A stretch of 64,000 nt of DNA from Pseudogracilibacillus sp037071985 (GTDB taxonomy: Bacteria; Bacillota; Bacilli; Bacillales; Amphibacillaceae): contig NZ_JAXHDF010000009.1 of assembly GCF_037071985.1 (NCBI RefSeq), positions 132,756 through 196,755 on the forward strand, given 5' to 3'. The notes beneath the pieces are model-generated. The model was not told where the DNA came from. It saw only the letters and a list, made by a program, of their open reading frames with translations, and ran no database searches. This document shows positions 7,999 to 17,251 of this stretch, piece by piece. The first letter of the stretch is position 1, and each line of letters begins with the position of its first letter. A program made the position numbers and the translations under genes.

Positions 7999-9236
7999 GT
8001 AGGCACTCCCAATTCTTGGCCCAGCAATAAAACATCAACTTCCATTCCCTTTGTATACCCTTCTGAACCACCTGGTAAGGCAATCAAACAGTTTCCTCTC
8101 GCGATTGAAGAAACTGCATTCGATTTATTAAAACCGGCGGGAACTACAACTGGAACACCTTTTTCCATTCTCCAAATGGCACGAATAAAACGGGTGAAAG
8201 GATTCTTTTTAGAGAAGTCTTCACCTAAAATTGCTGTCATTCTTGGCATGAAAGGGGATGTATTCCCCATCATTTTTAATATAGCTGGTCGAGTAAATAA
8301 CTCAAATCCGGTAAAACATGCGGAAGGATTACCCGATAATCCAAATAGAAACTTATCCCCAACAACAGCAACTGTCGTGACACTTCCAGGTCTCATCATC
8401 ACTTTGTCAAATAGAACTTCTGCCCCAATTCGCTTATATATTTCAGGAAGATAATCATAATCACCGACTGAAACTCCGCCTGTCGTAATCACAATATCAG
8501 ACTTTTTTAGCGCTTTTTCAATTAATTCAGTGCATGAATCTAAGTCATCCTCCATCATTCCGTATGACTTATATGGAATATCCATGCGCTTTAATTGACC
8601 TTGTAACATAGGTCCGTTTGAATTCCGAATTTTCCCGGGAACCAACTCATCTCCGACATCTAGCAATTCTGTTCCTGTTGAGACAATACTGACGACAGGA
8701 TATCTAGCAACATGCACAGATGCATATCCAAATGTAGCTAAAAGTGCAATCGTACCAGGGTGAATGACAGAACCTTTTTCGATTAGCAATTCACCGGTTT
8801 TTGCGTCCTCGCCTTGAAAAGAGATATTATCATTTTCTTGAAATGGCTTTGTTATAATAAACCCTTCATTTGTTTCCATTGTGTCTTCCAACATAACAAT
8901 TGCATCTGCATGCTTAGGCAAAATTGCTCCAGTCATTATACGATATGCTTCATATTCACCAATTGGTTCTTCTCCAACTTGTCCTGCTCCGATTTCACCA
9001 ATCACTTGAAAAGAAGCTGGCTTGATTTCTGAAGCTTCTGTTGAATCTATGGCACGGATCGCATATCCATCAAATGCCGAACGGTCAAATGGCGGTACAT
9101 CGTGTTTTGCAACAATTGGCTCGGCTAGCACTCTTCCATATGCATCCTCTAATTTCACCGATTCCGATTTTAATATGTTACATTTCCCCATCACAAGTTG
9201 TACCGCTTCCTTAACTGGAATAGGTTTTCTAATCAC
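7986..9236 (-). CDS. moeA: Molybdopterin molybdotransferase MoeA
   Basis: A 416-residue enzyme that inserts molybdate into adenylated molybdopterin. N-terminal VxDAYGRVLAEPI, the PFDRSAFDGYA segment, and the C-terminal MoCF domain with TTGGVSVGDYDY and FGLSGNPSA are all typical. The start codon is GTG with a G-rich site upstream. It is the first gene of the operon; the 156 bases upstream (9237-9392) must hold the promoter, but I see no clear molybdate-responsive element there. Confidence 0.95.
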   Translation of the reverse strand: MIRKPIPVKEAVQLVMGKCNILKSESVKLEDAYGRVLAEPIVAKHDVPPFDRSAFDGYAIRAIDSTEASEIKPASFQVIGEIGAGQVGEEPIGEYEAYRIMTGAILPKHADAIVMLEDTMETNEGFIITKPFQENDNISFQGEDAKTGELLIEKGSVIHPGTIALLATFGYASVHVARYPVVSIVSTGTELLDVGDELVPGKIRNSNGPMLQGQLKRMDIPYKSYGMMEDDLDSCTELIEKALKKSDIVITTGGVSVGDYDYLPEIYKRIGAEVLFDKVMMRPGSVTTVAVVGDKFLFGLSGNPSACFTGFELFTRPAILKMMGNTSPFMPRMTAILGEDFSKKNPFTRFIRAIWRMEKGVPVVVPAGFNKSNAVSSIARGNCLIALPGGSEGYTKGMEVDVLLLGQELGVPTWEL

Positions 9237-9392
9237 TTAATCCAACCCCCATATCAACTCTCTTACCTTGAACTATACTATATTTAAACACTAGTTTAAA
9301 GGTCTTTCGTTATTCTATAAAGATGCCAAATAACACACTTTGAGCGATAGGGTCGTTTCGCTGGAAAGTTCTATACTAATAGACTGAAATAG

Positions 9393-9920
9393 TTAGTGAA
9401 GCGTGGATGTTATATTTTTATATAATTGTTCTTGTTCTCTCGGTTCTAAAATATCTTCTAACATCGGGAAAATAAACGTCTCTTTCTTAAAAAAATGGGA
9501 ATTTAAGAGTTCGTATACTTTTCCTACCTCAGTTGCTGCCTCTTTCATTTGTGGCAACGTTATTTTAGTCATATCTTCTTTGTTCACATCAAAAAAACAA
9601 TTAATATACTGATGAATTTCCTCATGATTTTTTTCTGCTGCTAAAATCATTTCATGGTCATTTCCAATATATTGTGCGAGCAAAGGAAACAAATAGCGTT
9701 CCTCTTTATAAAAATGATTGTGTAACGGCTCCATAAATTGTTCTATTTTCGTATGTAATGCTAAAAAAGCTTTAAGTCCTTGTTCCTGATTAAATTTATT
9801 CCGTTCAAATTTTAAAACAATCGGCCGCCATTCTTCCATTAAAAACTTGAACAAACGGTGCTCCTTCTCCATCACTTTTAATGCTGGCAAATCAAATATA
9901 AATTCGGAATGATTTATCAT
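9393..9920 (-). CDS. Hemerythrin HHE cation-binding domain protein
   Basis: A 175-residue, mostly helical cytosolic protein with the histidine/glutamate spacing of the HHE family: HKEEHRLF-like N-terminal helix, HTKIEQFMEPLHNHFYKEE in the centre, KNHEEIH, and HFFKKETFIFP near the C-terminus. Members bind a di-iron site and act in oxygen or nitric oxide sensing or iron-sulfur repair; which applies here is unknown. It stands alone between the Mo-cofactor operon and the osmolyte transporter, all on the same strand. Confidence 0.8.
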   Translation of the reverse strand: MINHSEFIFDLPALKVMEKEHRLFKFLMEEWRPIVLKFERNKFNQEQGLKAFLALHTKIEQFMEPLHNHFYKEERYLFPLLAQYIGNDHEMILAAEKNHEEIHQYINCFFDVNKEDMTKITLPQMKEAATEVGKVYELLNSHFFKKETFIFPMLEDILEPREQEQLYKNITSTLH

Positions 9921-10070
9921 ATTTTCACCTCAGAATAATATATTCAATGTCCGCGACAAGATATCTAGATACATTGACTTATCGCGAACTTCGATTTAAA
10001 AAATTTTACGTAATGCAACTATCCATCTATTCATTTATTTAGCTGAACTATTCTTATCGATTTTAAGGAA

Positions 10071-10958
10071 TTATTCTGAAATTATACCTTTCTCTATTAA
10101 AAACTCTCTTGCGACATCTTCTGGATTTTCATCCTTTATATCAACACGTGCGTTCATCTTGACCATTTCCTGTTCGCTAATTTGTCCCGCCAATTTATTA
10201 ATTGCTTCCTCTAATTCCGGCATTTCTTGAAGTTTTTCTTGTCTGATAATCGGAACTGCTTCATATTTCGGGAAAAATTTCAAATCATCCTCTGTTGTTG
10301 CTAAATCGAAAAGTTCTAAACGACTATCTGTTGTAAAACCAGGTATCAGATCCACTTCGCCATTTTTAACTGCGTCATACATAATATTTGGATCCAGGCT
10401 TTTTGTATCTGAAAAATCAAAATCATATTCTTTTACTAAATCGTCGTACCCCTCTCCTACTCGTTCATAAAAAGCATGAGGAGCCCCAAAAATCATCTCA
10501 TTATTCTGTGAATACGCTGCCAGTTCAGAAATATTTTCTGCTGTAATATCACTATCTTTTGAATAGGCTAATGTGTATGTATTTTCAAAACCTAAAGGTT
10601 CTAACCAGGTAACTTGAAATGCTTCTTCATAGCCTTTTTTCACTCGTTCATATACACTTTCTGCACTTTCGCCCGGTTCTGTATCTTCCTTTAACACATC
10701 CATTAAACCTGTTCCAGTATATTCGACATATACATCAATTTCTCCTTTTTCGATAGCTGGAGTTAAAATAGCTACCTCCCCAAGACTTTCTTTATATGTA
10801 ACCTTATAATTTGTATGCTCTTCGATTACTATGCCTAAAATATATGGCAAAATAAATTGCTCTGTCCATGGTTTACCACTAATTATGACTTCTTCTTTAC
10901 TGCTACATGCAGTTAATAACAAGATTAATCCTGCAAAAGTAATGAATATCCTTTTCAT
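10071..10958 (-). CDS. Osmolyte (glycine betaine/carnitine/choline) ABC transporter, substrate-binding lipoprotein
   Basis: A lipoprotein with an N-terminal hydrophobic segment and the lipobox LLTAC, cysteine 18. The GKPWTEQFILPYILG and DVYVEYTGTGLMDVL segments are typical of the OpuCC/OsmX (OpuAC) family, which binds quaternary amines outside the membrane. An upstream ATG at 10976 overlaps the permease stop, but the ATG at 10958 has GAGGAG eight bases upstream and begins the signal peptide directly, so I use it. Last gene of ATPase-permease-receptor. It appears full length, about 295 residues. Confidence 0.92.
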   Translation of the reverse strand: MKRIFITFAGLILLLTACSSKEEVIISGKPWTEQFILPYILGIVIEEHTNYKVTYKESLGEVAILTPAIEKGEIDVYVEYTGTGLMDVLKEDTEPGESAESVYERVKKGYEEAFQVTWLEPLGFENTYTLAYSKDSDITAENISELAAYSQNNEMIFGAPHAFYERVGEGYDDLVKEYDFDFSDTKSLDPNIMYDAVKNGEVDLIPGFTTDSRLELFDLATTEDDLKFFPKYEAVPIIRQEKLQEMPELEEAINKLAGQISEQEMVKMNARVDIKDENPEDVAREFLIEKGIISE

Positions 10959-10972
10959 ATAATCTTCTCCTC

Positions 10973-11620
10973 TCATACTTTTAATCCCTTAGGTGTTACC
11001 CTTTTCTCAACTATCTTTAATATCACATCAAACAAAATTGCCAGAATTGCAACAGGTAACGCACCCGCTAACACGAGCGAATTATTATATGTTTGCAAAC
11101 CTCGATAGATCACATCACCAAGTCCACCTGCACCGACAAAAGTTGCCAAAGTTGCTATTCCGACTGTAAGTACAGTCGCCGTTCGAATTCCAGCCATAAT
11201 AAACGGTAAGGCTAATGGTAATTCAATTTTTACCAAAATTTGATTCTCTGTCATTCCCATTCCTTTACCTGCCTCAATAATTGAACCATCTACACTCGTT
11301 AATCCTGTATATGTATTTCGTAAAATTGGTAAGAGTGCATAAATAATTAATGCGATTAACGCCGTCTTAGAACCAATCCCTATTAATGGAACAAGAAAAC
11401 CAAATAGTGCAAGACTCGGGATTGTCTGAAATACAGCAGTGATCCCGATGATTGATTCTGCATATTTTCGATATCGGGCAATAAACATACCTAATGGCAG
11501 CGCAATAAGTACGCCAATTAATAGTGAGACAAATGATAAATAGATATGTTGAAATAGCGCCTCAATAATTAAATCTGAGCGATCTGCGATTGTCGTTATA
11601 AATTTATTCATCTGTTCCAC
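10973..11620 (-). CDS. Osmolyte ABC transporter, permease (OpuCB/OpuCD-like)
   Basis: A 215-residue, five-to-six-helix BPD-type permease. The EAA-type loop (GKGMGMTENQILVKIELPLALPFI) marks the contact to the ATPase. OpuC systems usually have two permeases (CB and CD); here only this one is present between the ATPase and the receptor, so it may act as a homodimer. The start overlaps the ATPase gene by 17 bases. Confidence 0.92.
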   Translation of the reverse strand: MEQMNKFITTIADRSDLIIEALFQHIYLSFVSLLIGVLIALPLGMFIARYRKYAESIIGITAVFQTIPSLALFGFLVPLIGIGSKTALIALIIYALLPILRNTYTGLTSVDGSIIEAGKGMGMTENQILVKIELPLALPFIMAGIRTATVLTVGIATLATFVGAGGLGDVIYRGLQTYNNSLVLAGALPVAILAILFDVILKIVEKRVTPKGLKV

Positions 11621-12575
11621 TCCAATTTACCGCCGCTTGTAAGAGATGGTCATATCCAAGATAGCCAAGTACTTCTCCTTTTTCCTTCACTTCCAATAAT
11701 ATTTGCGGTTTATTTTTCAGTATATGGACCGCCTGTTTTACAGATATCGAACTCTGAACAGGCTCTACTTCTCGATCAACTGTCGTGTCGAAGAGTGATT
11801 TTAACTCTTTTAATCGTCTATCACCAAAAACTTTTTTCCCATTAATCCGTTTCATTCCGATAAACTCTCTTACAAAATCATTCACTTGATACGACAAAAT
11901 TTCCGACGGAGTTGCCATCTGTTCAATTTGACCATCACGCATAATAATAATGTTATCGGCAATATCCAAAGCTTCGTCCATATCATGAGTAACAAAAACG
12001 ATTGTTTTTTTAATTTTTTTCTGCAAATGATGTAATTCTATTTGTAATTGCTCTCTACTTATCGGATCCAAAGCAGAAAAAGGCTCATCCATCAAGATAA
12101 TCTCGGGATTGCTCGCAAGCGCCCGACAGACGCCAACTCTTTGCTGTTGACCACCAGATAATTCTAGTGGATAACGGTTTTTATAAATTTCAGGATCTAA
12201 TTCTACCATTTCTAGTAATTCATTGACGCGGTCACTCGTTTCAGACTTTTTCCAACCTACTAAATTAGGAACAAGAGCAATATTTTCTTCAATTGTTAGA
12301 TGAGGCAAGAGACCAATCTTCTGGATAACGTATCCAATTGATCTTCTTAAGTCAACCGGATCTTTTGATAATATGGGGTGTTCGTCAATATATACTTCCC
12401 CACTTGTAGGTGTTTCTAACCGGTTAATCATTTTCATTAATGTCGTTTTTCCACATCCCGAAGGACCGATTATAACGGTTAATTCGTTTCTCGGTATTGT
12501 TATCGTAATATCCTTTAAAGCTTCGGTTCCATCTGCAAAACGCTTTGTTACTTTCTTAAAAGAAATAATGATCAC
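11604..12575 (-). CDS. Osmolyte ABC transporter, ATP-binding protein (OpuCA-like)
   Basis: A 323-residue ABC ATPase with Walker A GPSGCGKT at residues 37-44, the LSGGQQQR signature, Walker B IILMDEPFSALD and the switch histidine in VTHDMDEALDIAD. The C-terminal 70 residues after about position 250 resemble a single CBS-type domain, shorter than the two CBS copies of longer OpuCA proteins. Start codon GTG with AAGGTGTGA upstream. First gene of a three-gene operon; its promoter lies in the 190-base gap shared with the divergent DUF3891 gene. Confidence 0.93.
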   Translation of the reverse strand: MIIISFKKVTKRFADGTEALKDITITIPRNELTVIIGPSGCGKTTLMKMINRLETPTSGEVYIDEHPILSKDPVDLRRSIGYVIQKIGLLPHLTIEENIALVPNLVGWKKSETSDRVNELLEMVELDPEIYKNRYPLELSGGQQQRVGVCRALASNPEIILMDEPFSALDPISREQLQIELHHLQKKIKKTIVFVTHDMDEALDIADNIIIMRDGQIEQMATPSEILSYQVNDFVREFIGMKRINGKKVFGDRRLKELKSLFDTTVDREVEPVQSSISVKQAVHILKNKPQILLEVKEKGEVLGYLGYDHLLQAAVNWSGTDE

Positions 12576-12766
12576 TCACACCTTTTTCCATTTGGTTACA
12601 GTTGATTCTAACAGAAAGTGAACGTTGATAAAACTGTTAGGATAACAATAATTTATTTCAAAACTTCCCCTTGGCATCAGATTCATTTTGCCAATTACTT
12701 GTACAAATAGAAACGATCAATTACATTAGACTTAACAAAGAGAATACGTATAGCGGAGGTGCAGTC

Positions 12767-13528
12767 GTGATTATTCGTAAATGCAAAGAAGCATTTGTTT
12801 TTATCGAGCAACATGATCATGCTAGAGTCTCAGGGGATCTTTTCACTTACTTAGCAGATCATCTTATGGTTGATTCTAAATGGAGAAAAGAGGTTGAATT
12901 TGCAATATATCAACATGATTGTGGATGGATTCCGTTTGACCAGAATCCTTTCTGGGACGATGCAAAAAATGAACCTTTTTCGTTTTCAAGTTTTCCAAGA
13001 TCTACAAAAACAGTCTTATATGAGTATGGGATTAATAAAGTAGAAAAGGAATCAAAATATGCCGCCCTATTATGTAGCAAACACTATTCCTCATTTTTGG
13101 ATAAACACCCAAATGAACTGGTAAAACAATTTGTTACAAACGAAAAAACTCGTCAATCCAGATTAAAAGAAGAAATTCCACTTTTTGATGAAGATTTATT
13201 TGCCAAGCACTCCAAGTTATTAACATTTTTTGATGATCTATCTCTCTATCTTTGCCTTAATGAGCCGGGGGTAAAAAAGGAGAAAGAACATCATTTCTTT
13301 ACAGATGGCATCCAAACTCCCTCTTATTTTGGAATGGATTCTTTAGCCGTTGAATGGTTATCAAATAATCAATTGACTGTATCAGACAATATTTTTAAAC
13401 ATAATTTTACAATTGAATTAAAACAAAAAGTAATTCCAAAATCATCTATATTACAGATGGGATTAAACGAGGCATATATTACAGCTAAGGAAGAGAAAAT
13501 AAATATAACTATTAAAAAAAGCGCCTAA
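12767..13528 (+). CDS. DUF3891 family protein
   Basis: A 253-residue soluble protein. The N-terminus (VIIRKCKEAFVFIEQHDHARVSG), the HQHD-like YQHDCGWIPFD segment and the SKHYSSFLD segment match what I recall of DUF3891, a Bacillales family of unknown function whose histidines and aspartates recall HD-type hydrolases. The GTG at 12767 has GGAGGTG seven bases upstream; the longer frame starting at 12671 has no ribosome site, so I reject it. It is divergent from the osmolyte transporter and monocistronic. No catalytic role can be assigned. Confidence 0.75.
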   Translation: MIIRKCKEAFVFIEQHDHARVSGDLFTYLADHLMVDSKWRKEVEFAIYQHDCGWIPFDQNPFWDDAKNEPFSFSSFPRSTKTVLYEYGINKVEKESKYAALLCSKHYSSFLDKHPNELVKQFVTNEKTRQSRLKEEIPLFDEDLFAKHSKLLTFFDDLSLYLCLNEPGVKKEKEHHFFTDGIQTPSYFGMDSLAVEWLSNNQLTVSDNIFKHNFTIELKQKVIPKSSILQMGLNEAYITAKEEKINITIKKSA

Positions 13529-13590
13529 TACTTCAGTAAAAAATACCTCATTATCGCAAGACCGTTTTCCTAGCATGGACTGGTCAACTA

Positions 13591-13730
13591 TCCCGTCGTT
13601 ATCCGTAAAGTTATCAGCGCCGTTATATTTGGTCAAGCGCCGATAAATCATTTGTCTCGCCGTTAAAATTTCACCACCGCCGATAAATGAATTTGTCCCG
13701 CCGTTAAACTTACACAACCGCCGTTATCCA
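13591..13730. repeat. Phased degenerate repeat, unit about 20 bp
   Basis: Seven units of the form [CG]CCG(T/A)TAAA or CCGTTATCC recur, with their central C at 13596, 13620, 13640, 13660, 13680, 13701 and 13721. The last six are spaced 20, 20, 20, 21 and 20 bases, about two helical turns. On the minus strand they read as alternating TTATCGGCG and TAACGGCG. An open frame at 13463-13717 on the minus strand is created by these units and I do not regard it as a gene. The rest of the gap to plsC (13731-13922) shows nothing I recognise. Confidence 0.75.
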
Positions 13731-13922
13731 AATGTAAATCACTAAATAAACTACTTTTCATGCCCCTACTTTAGAATTTCCGTAGTCAATAGGGTAACGA
13801 ACAGATTCCAGAGGTTTAGAAGAAGTTTCTTAACGTTGGTTTTATTCGACTTGCTGAATGTAATCCTGCTTAGGCGTCTATTGCATTAAGGTACAAAGTC
13901 GCGCCACTTTGCAAAAAACAAA

Positions 13923-13948
13923 ATAACTCCAGTTATCTCTGGAGTTAT
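13923..13948 (-). terminator. Intrinsic terminator of plsC
   Basis: Perfect 10-bp stem ATAACTCCAG/CTGGAGTTAT with a 6-base loop, overlapping the plsC stop and followed on the minus strand by TTTTGTTTTTTG. Confidence 0.85.
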
Positions 13949-14532
13949 CTAAGCTTTTGTTGTAAAGTTTTCATGGCTTCATTCAATTCTGTCATCATGA
14001 CATCTAGCGCTTCTTTTTTAGGCAAATCTTTATTTAAGTGAATTGGCTTCCCAAAAATAATTTTAGGTCTTTGCCAATTAAATAATTCTTTAAAATTATT
14101 CGGGCCAACATACGCAGCAGGTACGATTGGAGCTTTTGCATAACTCGCAATGGTAACCGCTCCTCTTTTTAAAGGAACGTCTTCACTAGTTCTCGTTCCA
14201 CTTGGGAAGATTCCTACAATTTTCCCTTCTTTAATTAATCTCATTGGCGTTTTAATCGAACTTGGACCAGGATTTTCCCGATCTACTGGGAAAGCATTTA
14301 AATTTTCCATCAACCACTTTAGAAAAGTTGATTCAAATAACTCTTTTTTTGCCATATAGTTGATTTTGGTCGGTAAAATAGAAACGCCAAGCCATAATAT
14401 ATCAACCCATCCAGTATGAGTACAAGCAATTACATACCCATCCTTGGGCAAGTTTTCTTTTTGATATACTTTTAAAAAGCCGAATAGGCTTAAGAATATT
14501 TTTAACAAATATCCAGCTAGATAATAAACCAT
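13945..14532 (-). CDS. plsC: 1-acyl-sn-glycerol-3-phosphate acyltransferase
   Basis: A 195-residue membrane-associated acyltransferase that makes phosphatidic acid from lysophosphatidic acid. The catalytic HX4D is H39-T-G-W-V-D44, and the phosphate-binding block is FPSGTRT, where most relatives have FPEGTR(S/T); the serine for glutamate is a mild departure. KRGAVTIA and an N-terminal hydrophobic helix complete the family features. It is monocistronic with its own terminator. Confidence 0.9.
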   Translation of the reverse strand: MVYYLAGYLLKIFLSLFGFLKVYQKENLPKDGYVIACTHTGWVDILWLGVSILPTKINYMAKKELFESTFLKWLMENLNAFPVDRENPGPSSIKTPMRLIKEGKIVGIFPSGTRTSEDVPLKRGAVTIASYAKAPIVPAAYVGPNNFKELFNWQRPKIIFGKPIHLNKDLPKKEALDVMMTELNEAMKTLQQKLR

Positions 14533-14626
14533 TTTGTTCCCCTCTTTATAAATCTATTTTACATTTATACTTTACCATAAGCACAAAATATGTCGAGGGG
14601 AAATAGTTAATTCTTCAGTTTGTGAG

Positions 14627-16033
14627 TTATTTTTTTATAATCGTAAAAGTAGAACGTAATACGCCCCAGTTTTGTGGAAACGGGTTGCCTAATACCCAAT
14701 AACTGATTCCACGAATTCCATACGCCTTTACTGTATCATATTTTACTTGAACACTTCGCGCATCTTCAAACCAGACCTCATGCGCTTGTCCTTGCTGATC
14801 TGTATAACGGAAATATGGGGACTGATATGTTTCATTGTAGAAAATCTCAGCACCATATCGCGCAGCAAGTTGCACCGCTTCTAAAGGACTAACTTGTCGA
14901 GCAAATGTGCCTTGAATAAAAGGTATTTTCCAGTCCCTTCCATACAGTGGGACTCCCATCATAATTTTATTTCTCGGGATTTCTGTTACAGCATAATCAA
15001 GTACTTCCTTCACTTTATTAATTGGGGCAATTGCTAATGGACTCCCACCTGCCCATCCCCATTCATACGTCATAAGTATAACAAAGTCGACGATTTCTCC
15101 ATGTGCTTTGTAATCATGTGCTTCATACAGAGTACCTCGTTGTTCTCTACTTATTTTTGGTGCGAGCGCGGTAGATACACTATAATTTGGATGTAATTTC
15201 TCCACTACTCTTCGTAAAAAAGCATTGTAATTTTCACGGTCCTGAGGATATATATACTCAAAGTCAATATTTAATCCCTCGTATCCTTTTGCCTTCATTT
15301 CATTCAATATATTATCAATTAATTTTTCTTGAACATCTGGATTTCGCAAAATAGACGCTGCCAACTCGGAGTTAAAACCATCGCGAAAATTAGTCAGTAC
15401 GAATAAAGGTGATGTATTAGTTAGCCGGGCCGCTTCTAGCACCAATTCATCTTGCAACGGAGTAAAACTCCCATCTTCTCTCACTTGATATGAGAAAGGA
15501 GATAAATACGTAAAATAACTCCCCAGTGCTAAAATTTCATTTCTACCCTGAATGTTGAATGAGGTCGTATATGCATTTACTTCTGTAGACAGTTGTTCGT
15601 TATTAGGTATTTTAATTTCTTGTCCTGGATAAATAATTGCATTGTTTTGTAATCCATTCAAGCGATTCAATTTACTTACCGATATTCCATACCTTTCTGA
15701 TAATGAAAATATGGTATCTCCTGATTTGATACGATAATAAAAATAGGGCATCCGTAACATTTGACCTACAAATATAAAGTTTGGATCAGTAATATTGTTC
15801 GTTTCCGATAACTCTCTCACTGATACACGATAGTTATTAGCGATTTCTGTTATTGTATCTCCTGGTTCAACTATATATTCAGTACTTCGTATTGGGATAA
15901 CAAGGGCCTGACCAACGACTAAATTGCTTTGAGCTCCTAACTGGTTGGCGAAGTAAATTTGAGTCAACGTTGTGTCATACATTGTGGCTAATTGCCAAAT
16001 CGTGTTTCCTTTTTGAACAACATGGATTCTCAT
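14627..16033 (-). CDS. Spore peptidoglycan hydrolase with three LysM domains and a GH18 domain (SleL/YaaH-like)
   Basis: A 468-residue protein without a signal peptide. Three LysM repeats cover about residues 1-47, 52-95 and 98-141; each has the GDTI/GNTI and P/N-G-Q signature. A glycoside hydrolase 18 domain follows from about residue 160 with GLNIDFEYIYP, in which the glutamate of the DFE segment is the expected proton donor. This is the layout of SleL/YaaH, the N-acetylglucosaminidase that degrades spore cortex during germination, and the missing signal peptide fits mother-cell targeting to the coat. Both adjacent genes face differently, so it is a single-gene unit. Confidence 0.88.
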   Translation of the reverse strand: MRIHVVQKGNTIWQLATMYDTTLTQIYFANQLGAQSNLVVGQALVIPIRSTEYIVEPGDTITEIANNYRVSVRELSETNNITDPNFIFVGQMLRMPYFYYRIKSGDTIFSLSERYGISVSKLNRLNGLQNNAIIYPGQEIKIPNNEQLSTEVNAYTTSFNIQGRNEILALGSYFTYLSPFSYQVREDGSFTPLQDELVLEAARLTNTSPLFVLTNFRDGFNSELAASILRNPDVQEKLIDNILNEMKAKGYEGLNIDFEYIYPQDRENYNAFLRRVVEKLHPNYSVSTALAPKISREQRGTLYEAHDYKAHGEIVDFVILMTYEWGWAGGSPLAIAPINKVKEVLDYAVTEIPRNKIMMGVPLYGRDWKIPFIQGTFARQVSPLEAVQLAARYGAEIFYNETYQSPYFRYTDQQGQAHEVWFEDARSVQVKYDTVKAYGIRGISYWVLGNPFPQNWGVLRSTFTIIKK

Positions 16034-16146
16034 TAAATCCCCCCTCCATCTTAAACAGCTATAACAAGTTTATTCAGTATTCATACCAATTATTAAAACT
16101 GATATTTATTTTCTAAAAGAAAATAATAATAACGGAGGTGAATTTA

Positions 16147-16365
16147 ATGAAAATGCCTACAATTCATGTACTGGACGATGGCCCTTACCAAGTTAAAGGC
16201 TCTTTTAATTTAGTTGATGCTGAAGGAAACTCATTTGAGGTAGACAAAGATGTATCCCTATGCCGTTGTGGGTACTCGGACAACAAACCTTTCTGTGATA
16301 GGACTCATGAAGAAATTGACTTTAAAAGTGCGCCACGCGTCGAAGATGTATTCGTAGAAGTATAA
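16147..16365 (+). CDS. CDGSH iron-sulfur domain protein
   Basis: A 72-residue protein with the 2Fe-2S ligand motif CRCGYSDNKPFCDRTH (C-x-C-x2-S-x3-P-x-C-D-x2-H), so three cysteines and one histidine are all in place. Members are small redox or cluster-transfer proteins. The ATG at 16147 has GGAGG eight bases upstream; the GTG at 16138 lies inside that ribosome site and is rejected. It converges with the polysaccharide deacetylase, sharing a bidirectional terminator. Confidence 0.9.
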   Translation: MKMPTIHVLDDGPYQVKGSFNLVDAEGNSFEVDKDVSLCRCGYSDNKPFCDRTHEEIDFKSAPRVEDVFVEV

Positions 16366-16371
16366 CAAATT

Positions 16372-16394
16372 TAGAGGTGTTTAATGCACCTCTA
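16372..16394. terminator. Bidirectional terminator between the CDGSH gene and the deacetylase gene
   Basis: TAGAGGTG/CACCTCTA perfect 8-bp stem with T-rich flanks on both strands; it overlaps the stop codon of the convergent gene. Confidence 0.75.
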
Positions 16395-17108
16395 TTTATA
16401 TATCGTTTCCCACATTTCTGGTACAGTTACAAATTCATATCCATTCTTTTTTAGAAATGTCAATAATTCATCTAGCGCTTCTTCAGTCCCTGGCACATTA
16501 CCTGCTGAGTGCATTAATACAATTGAGCCTGCATGTAAGTTATTTAATACGTTAGCTTTGATTTCTTCCTTAGACAAACCTCTCCAATCCTCTGAATCGA
16601 TCGACCAACCAATACCAAGATATCCCTCTTCTTTTAGCTTTTTAACCATATTTTCTGTAATTGCACCATATGGCGCTCGAAATAAATTTGTTTCTAGTTC
16701 TATAACTGATCTAATTGCTTTTTCAGTCTTATTTATTTCCCACATCATATTAGCCGCTCCAGTTTTAGTAAGCTGAGGGTGCCAATATGTATGATTTCCT
16801 ATAACATGTCCTTCGTTGTGAATTCTTTTTGCGATTTGAGGATATTTATCAACGCGAACACCCATTAAAAAAAAGGTAGCTCTCACTTGATGTTTTTTTA
16901 ACACATCAAGAATACTAGGTGTATAAATAGTATCGGGGCCATCATCAAATGTAAAAGCAATCACTTTCTGATTCGTTTCTAATTTATAAAGCATGGTGTC
17001 CGGATATTTCGTTTGTAATGGATAATAAGATGAGGCTGCGTAAGTTATTGATGAGAAGTGAAAAATTAACCAAATAAAAAAACAGGTTTGAATTACTATT
17101 TTTTTCAT
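16392..17108 (-). CDS. Polysaccharide (peptidoglycan) deacetylase family protein
   Basis: A 238-residue secreted or membrane-anchored carbohydrate esterase 4 protein with an N-terminal signal segment (residues 1-25). The catalytic block TFDDGPD at 54-60 and the metal-binding HxxxH of GNHTYWH (H106, H110) are intact, with RAPYGA and the C-terminal MHSAG block following. Members remove acetyl groups from cell-wall or spore-cortex sugars. The sequence resembles the short PdaA/YlxY-type enzymes of spore formers; substrate not determined. Confidence 0.88.
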   Translation of the reverse strand: MKKIVIQTCFFIWLIFHFSSITYAASSYYPLQTKYPDTMLYKLETNQKVIAFTFDDGPDTIYTPSILDVLKKHQVRATFFLMGVRVDKYPQIAKRIHNEGHVIGNHTYWHPQLTKTGAANMMWEINKTEKAIRSVIELETNLFRAPYGAITENMVKKLKEEGYLGIGWSIDSEDWRGLSKEEIKANVLNNLHAGSIVLMHSAGNVPGTEEALDELLTFLKKNGYEFVTVPEMWETIYK

Positions 17109-17216
17109 TTTTAATCTTACCTTTTATTATAGATTATTTATATCTTAGTTTGAGTTCTTTTAACTCGACTATTCATTTAAAAATAATGAAATATATTTTT
17201 TAGGGGAATAAAAAAA

Positions 17217-17245
17217 GTAGAGGTAGATTTACATCTTCCCTCTAC
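17217..17245 (-). terminator. Intrinsic terminator of cdaA-cdaR-glmM
   Basis: Stem GTAGAGG/CCTCTAC with an inner AGAT/ATCT stem, followed on the minus strand by a run of seven T. Confidence 0.85.
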
Positions 17246-17251
17246 ATATCG

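Noticed and set aside
13463..13717. 84-residue minus-strand ORF with NGGTNSFIGGG-like text
   Set aside because: The peptide is a translation of the 20-bp phased repeats and overlaps the end of the DUF3891 gene; no ribosome site.
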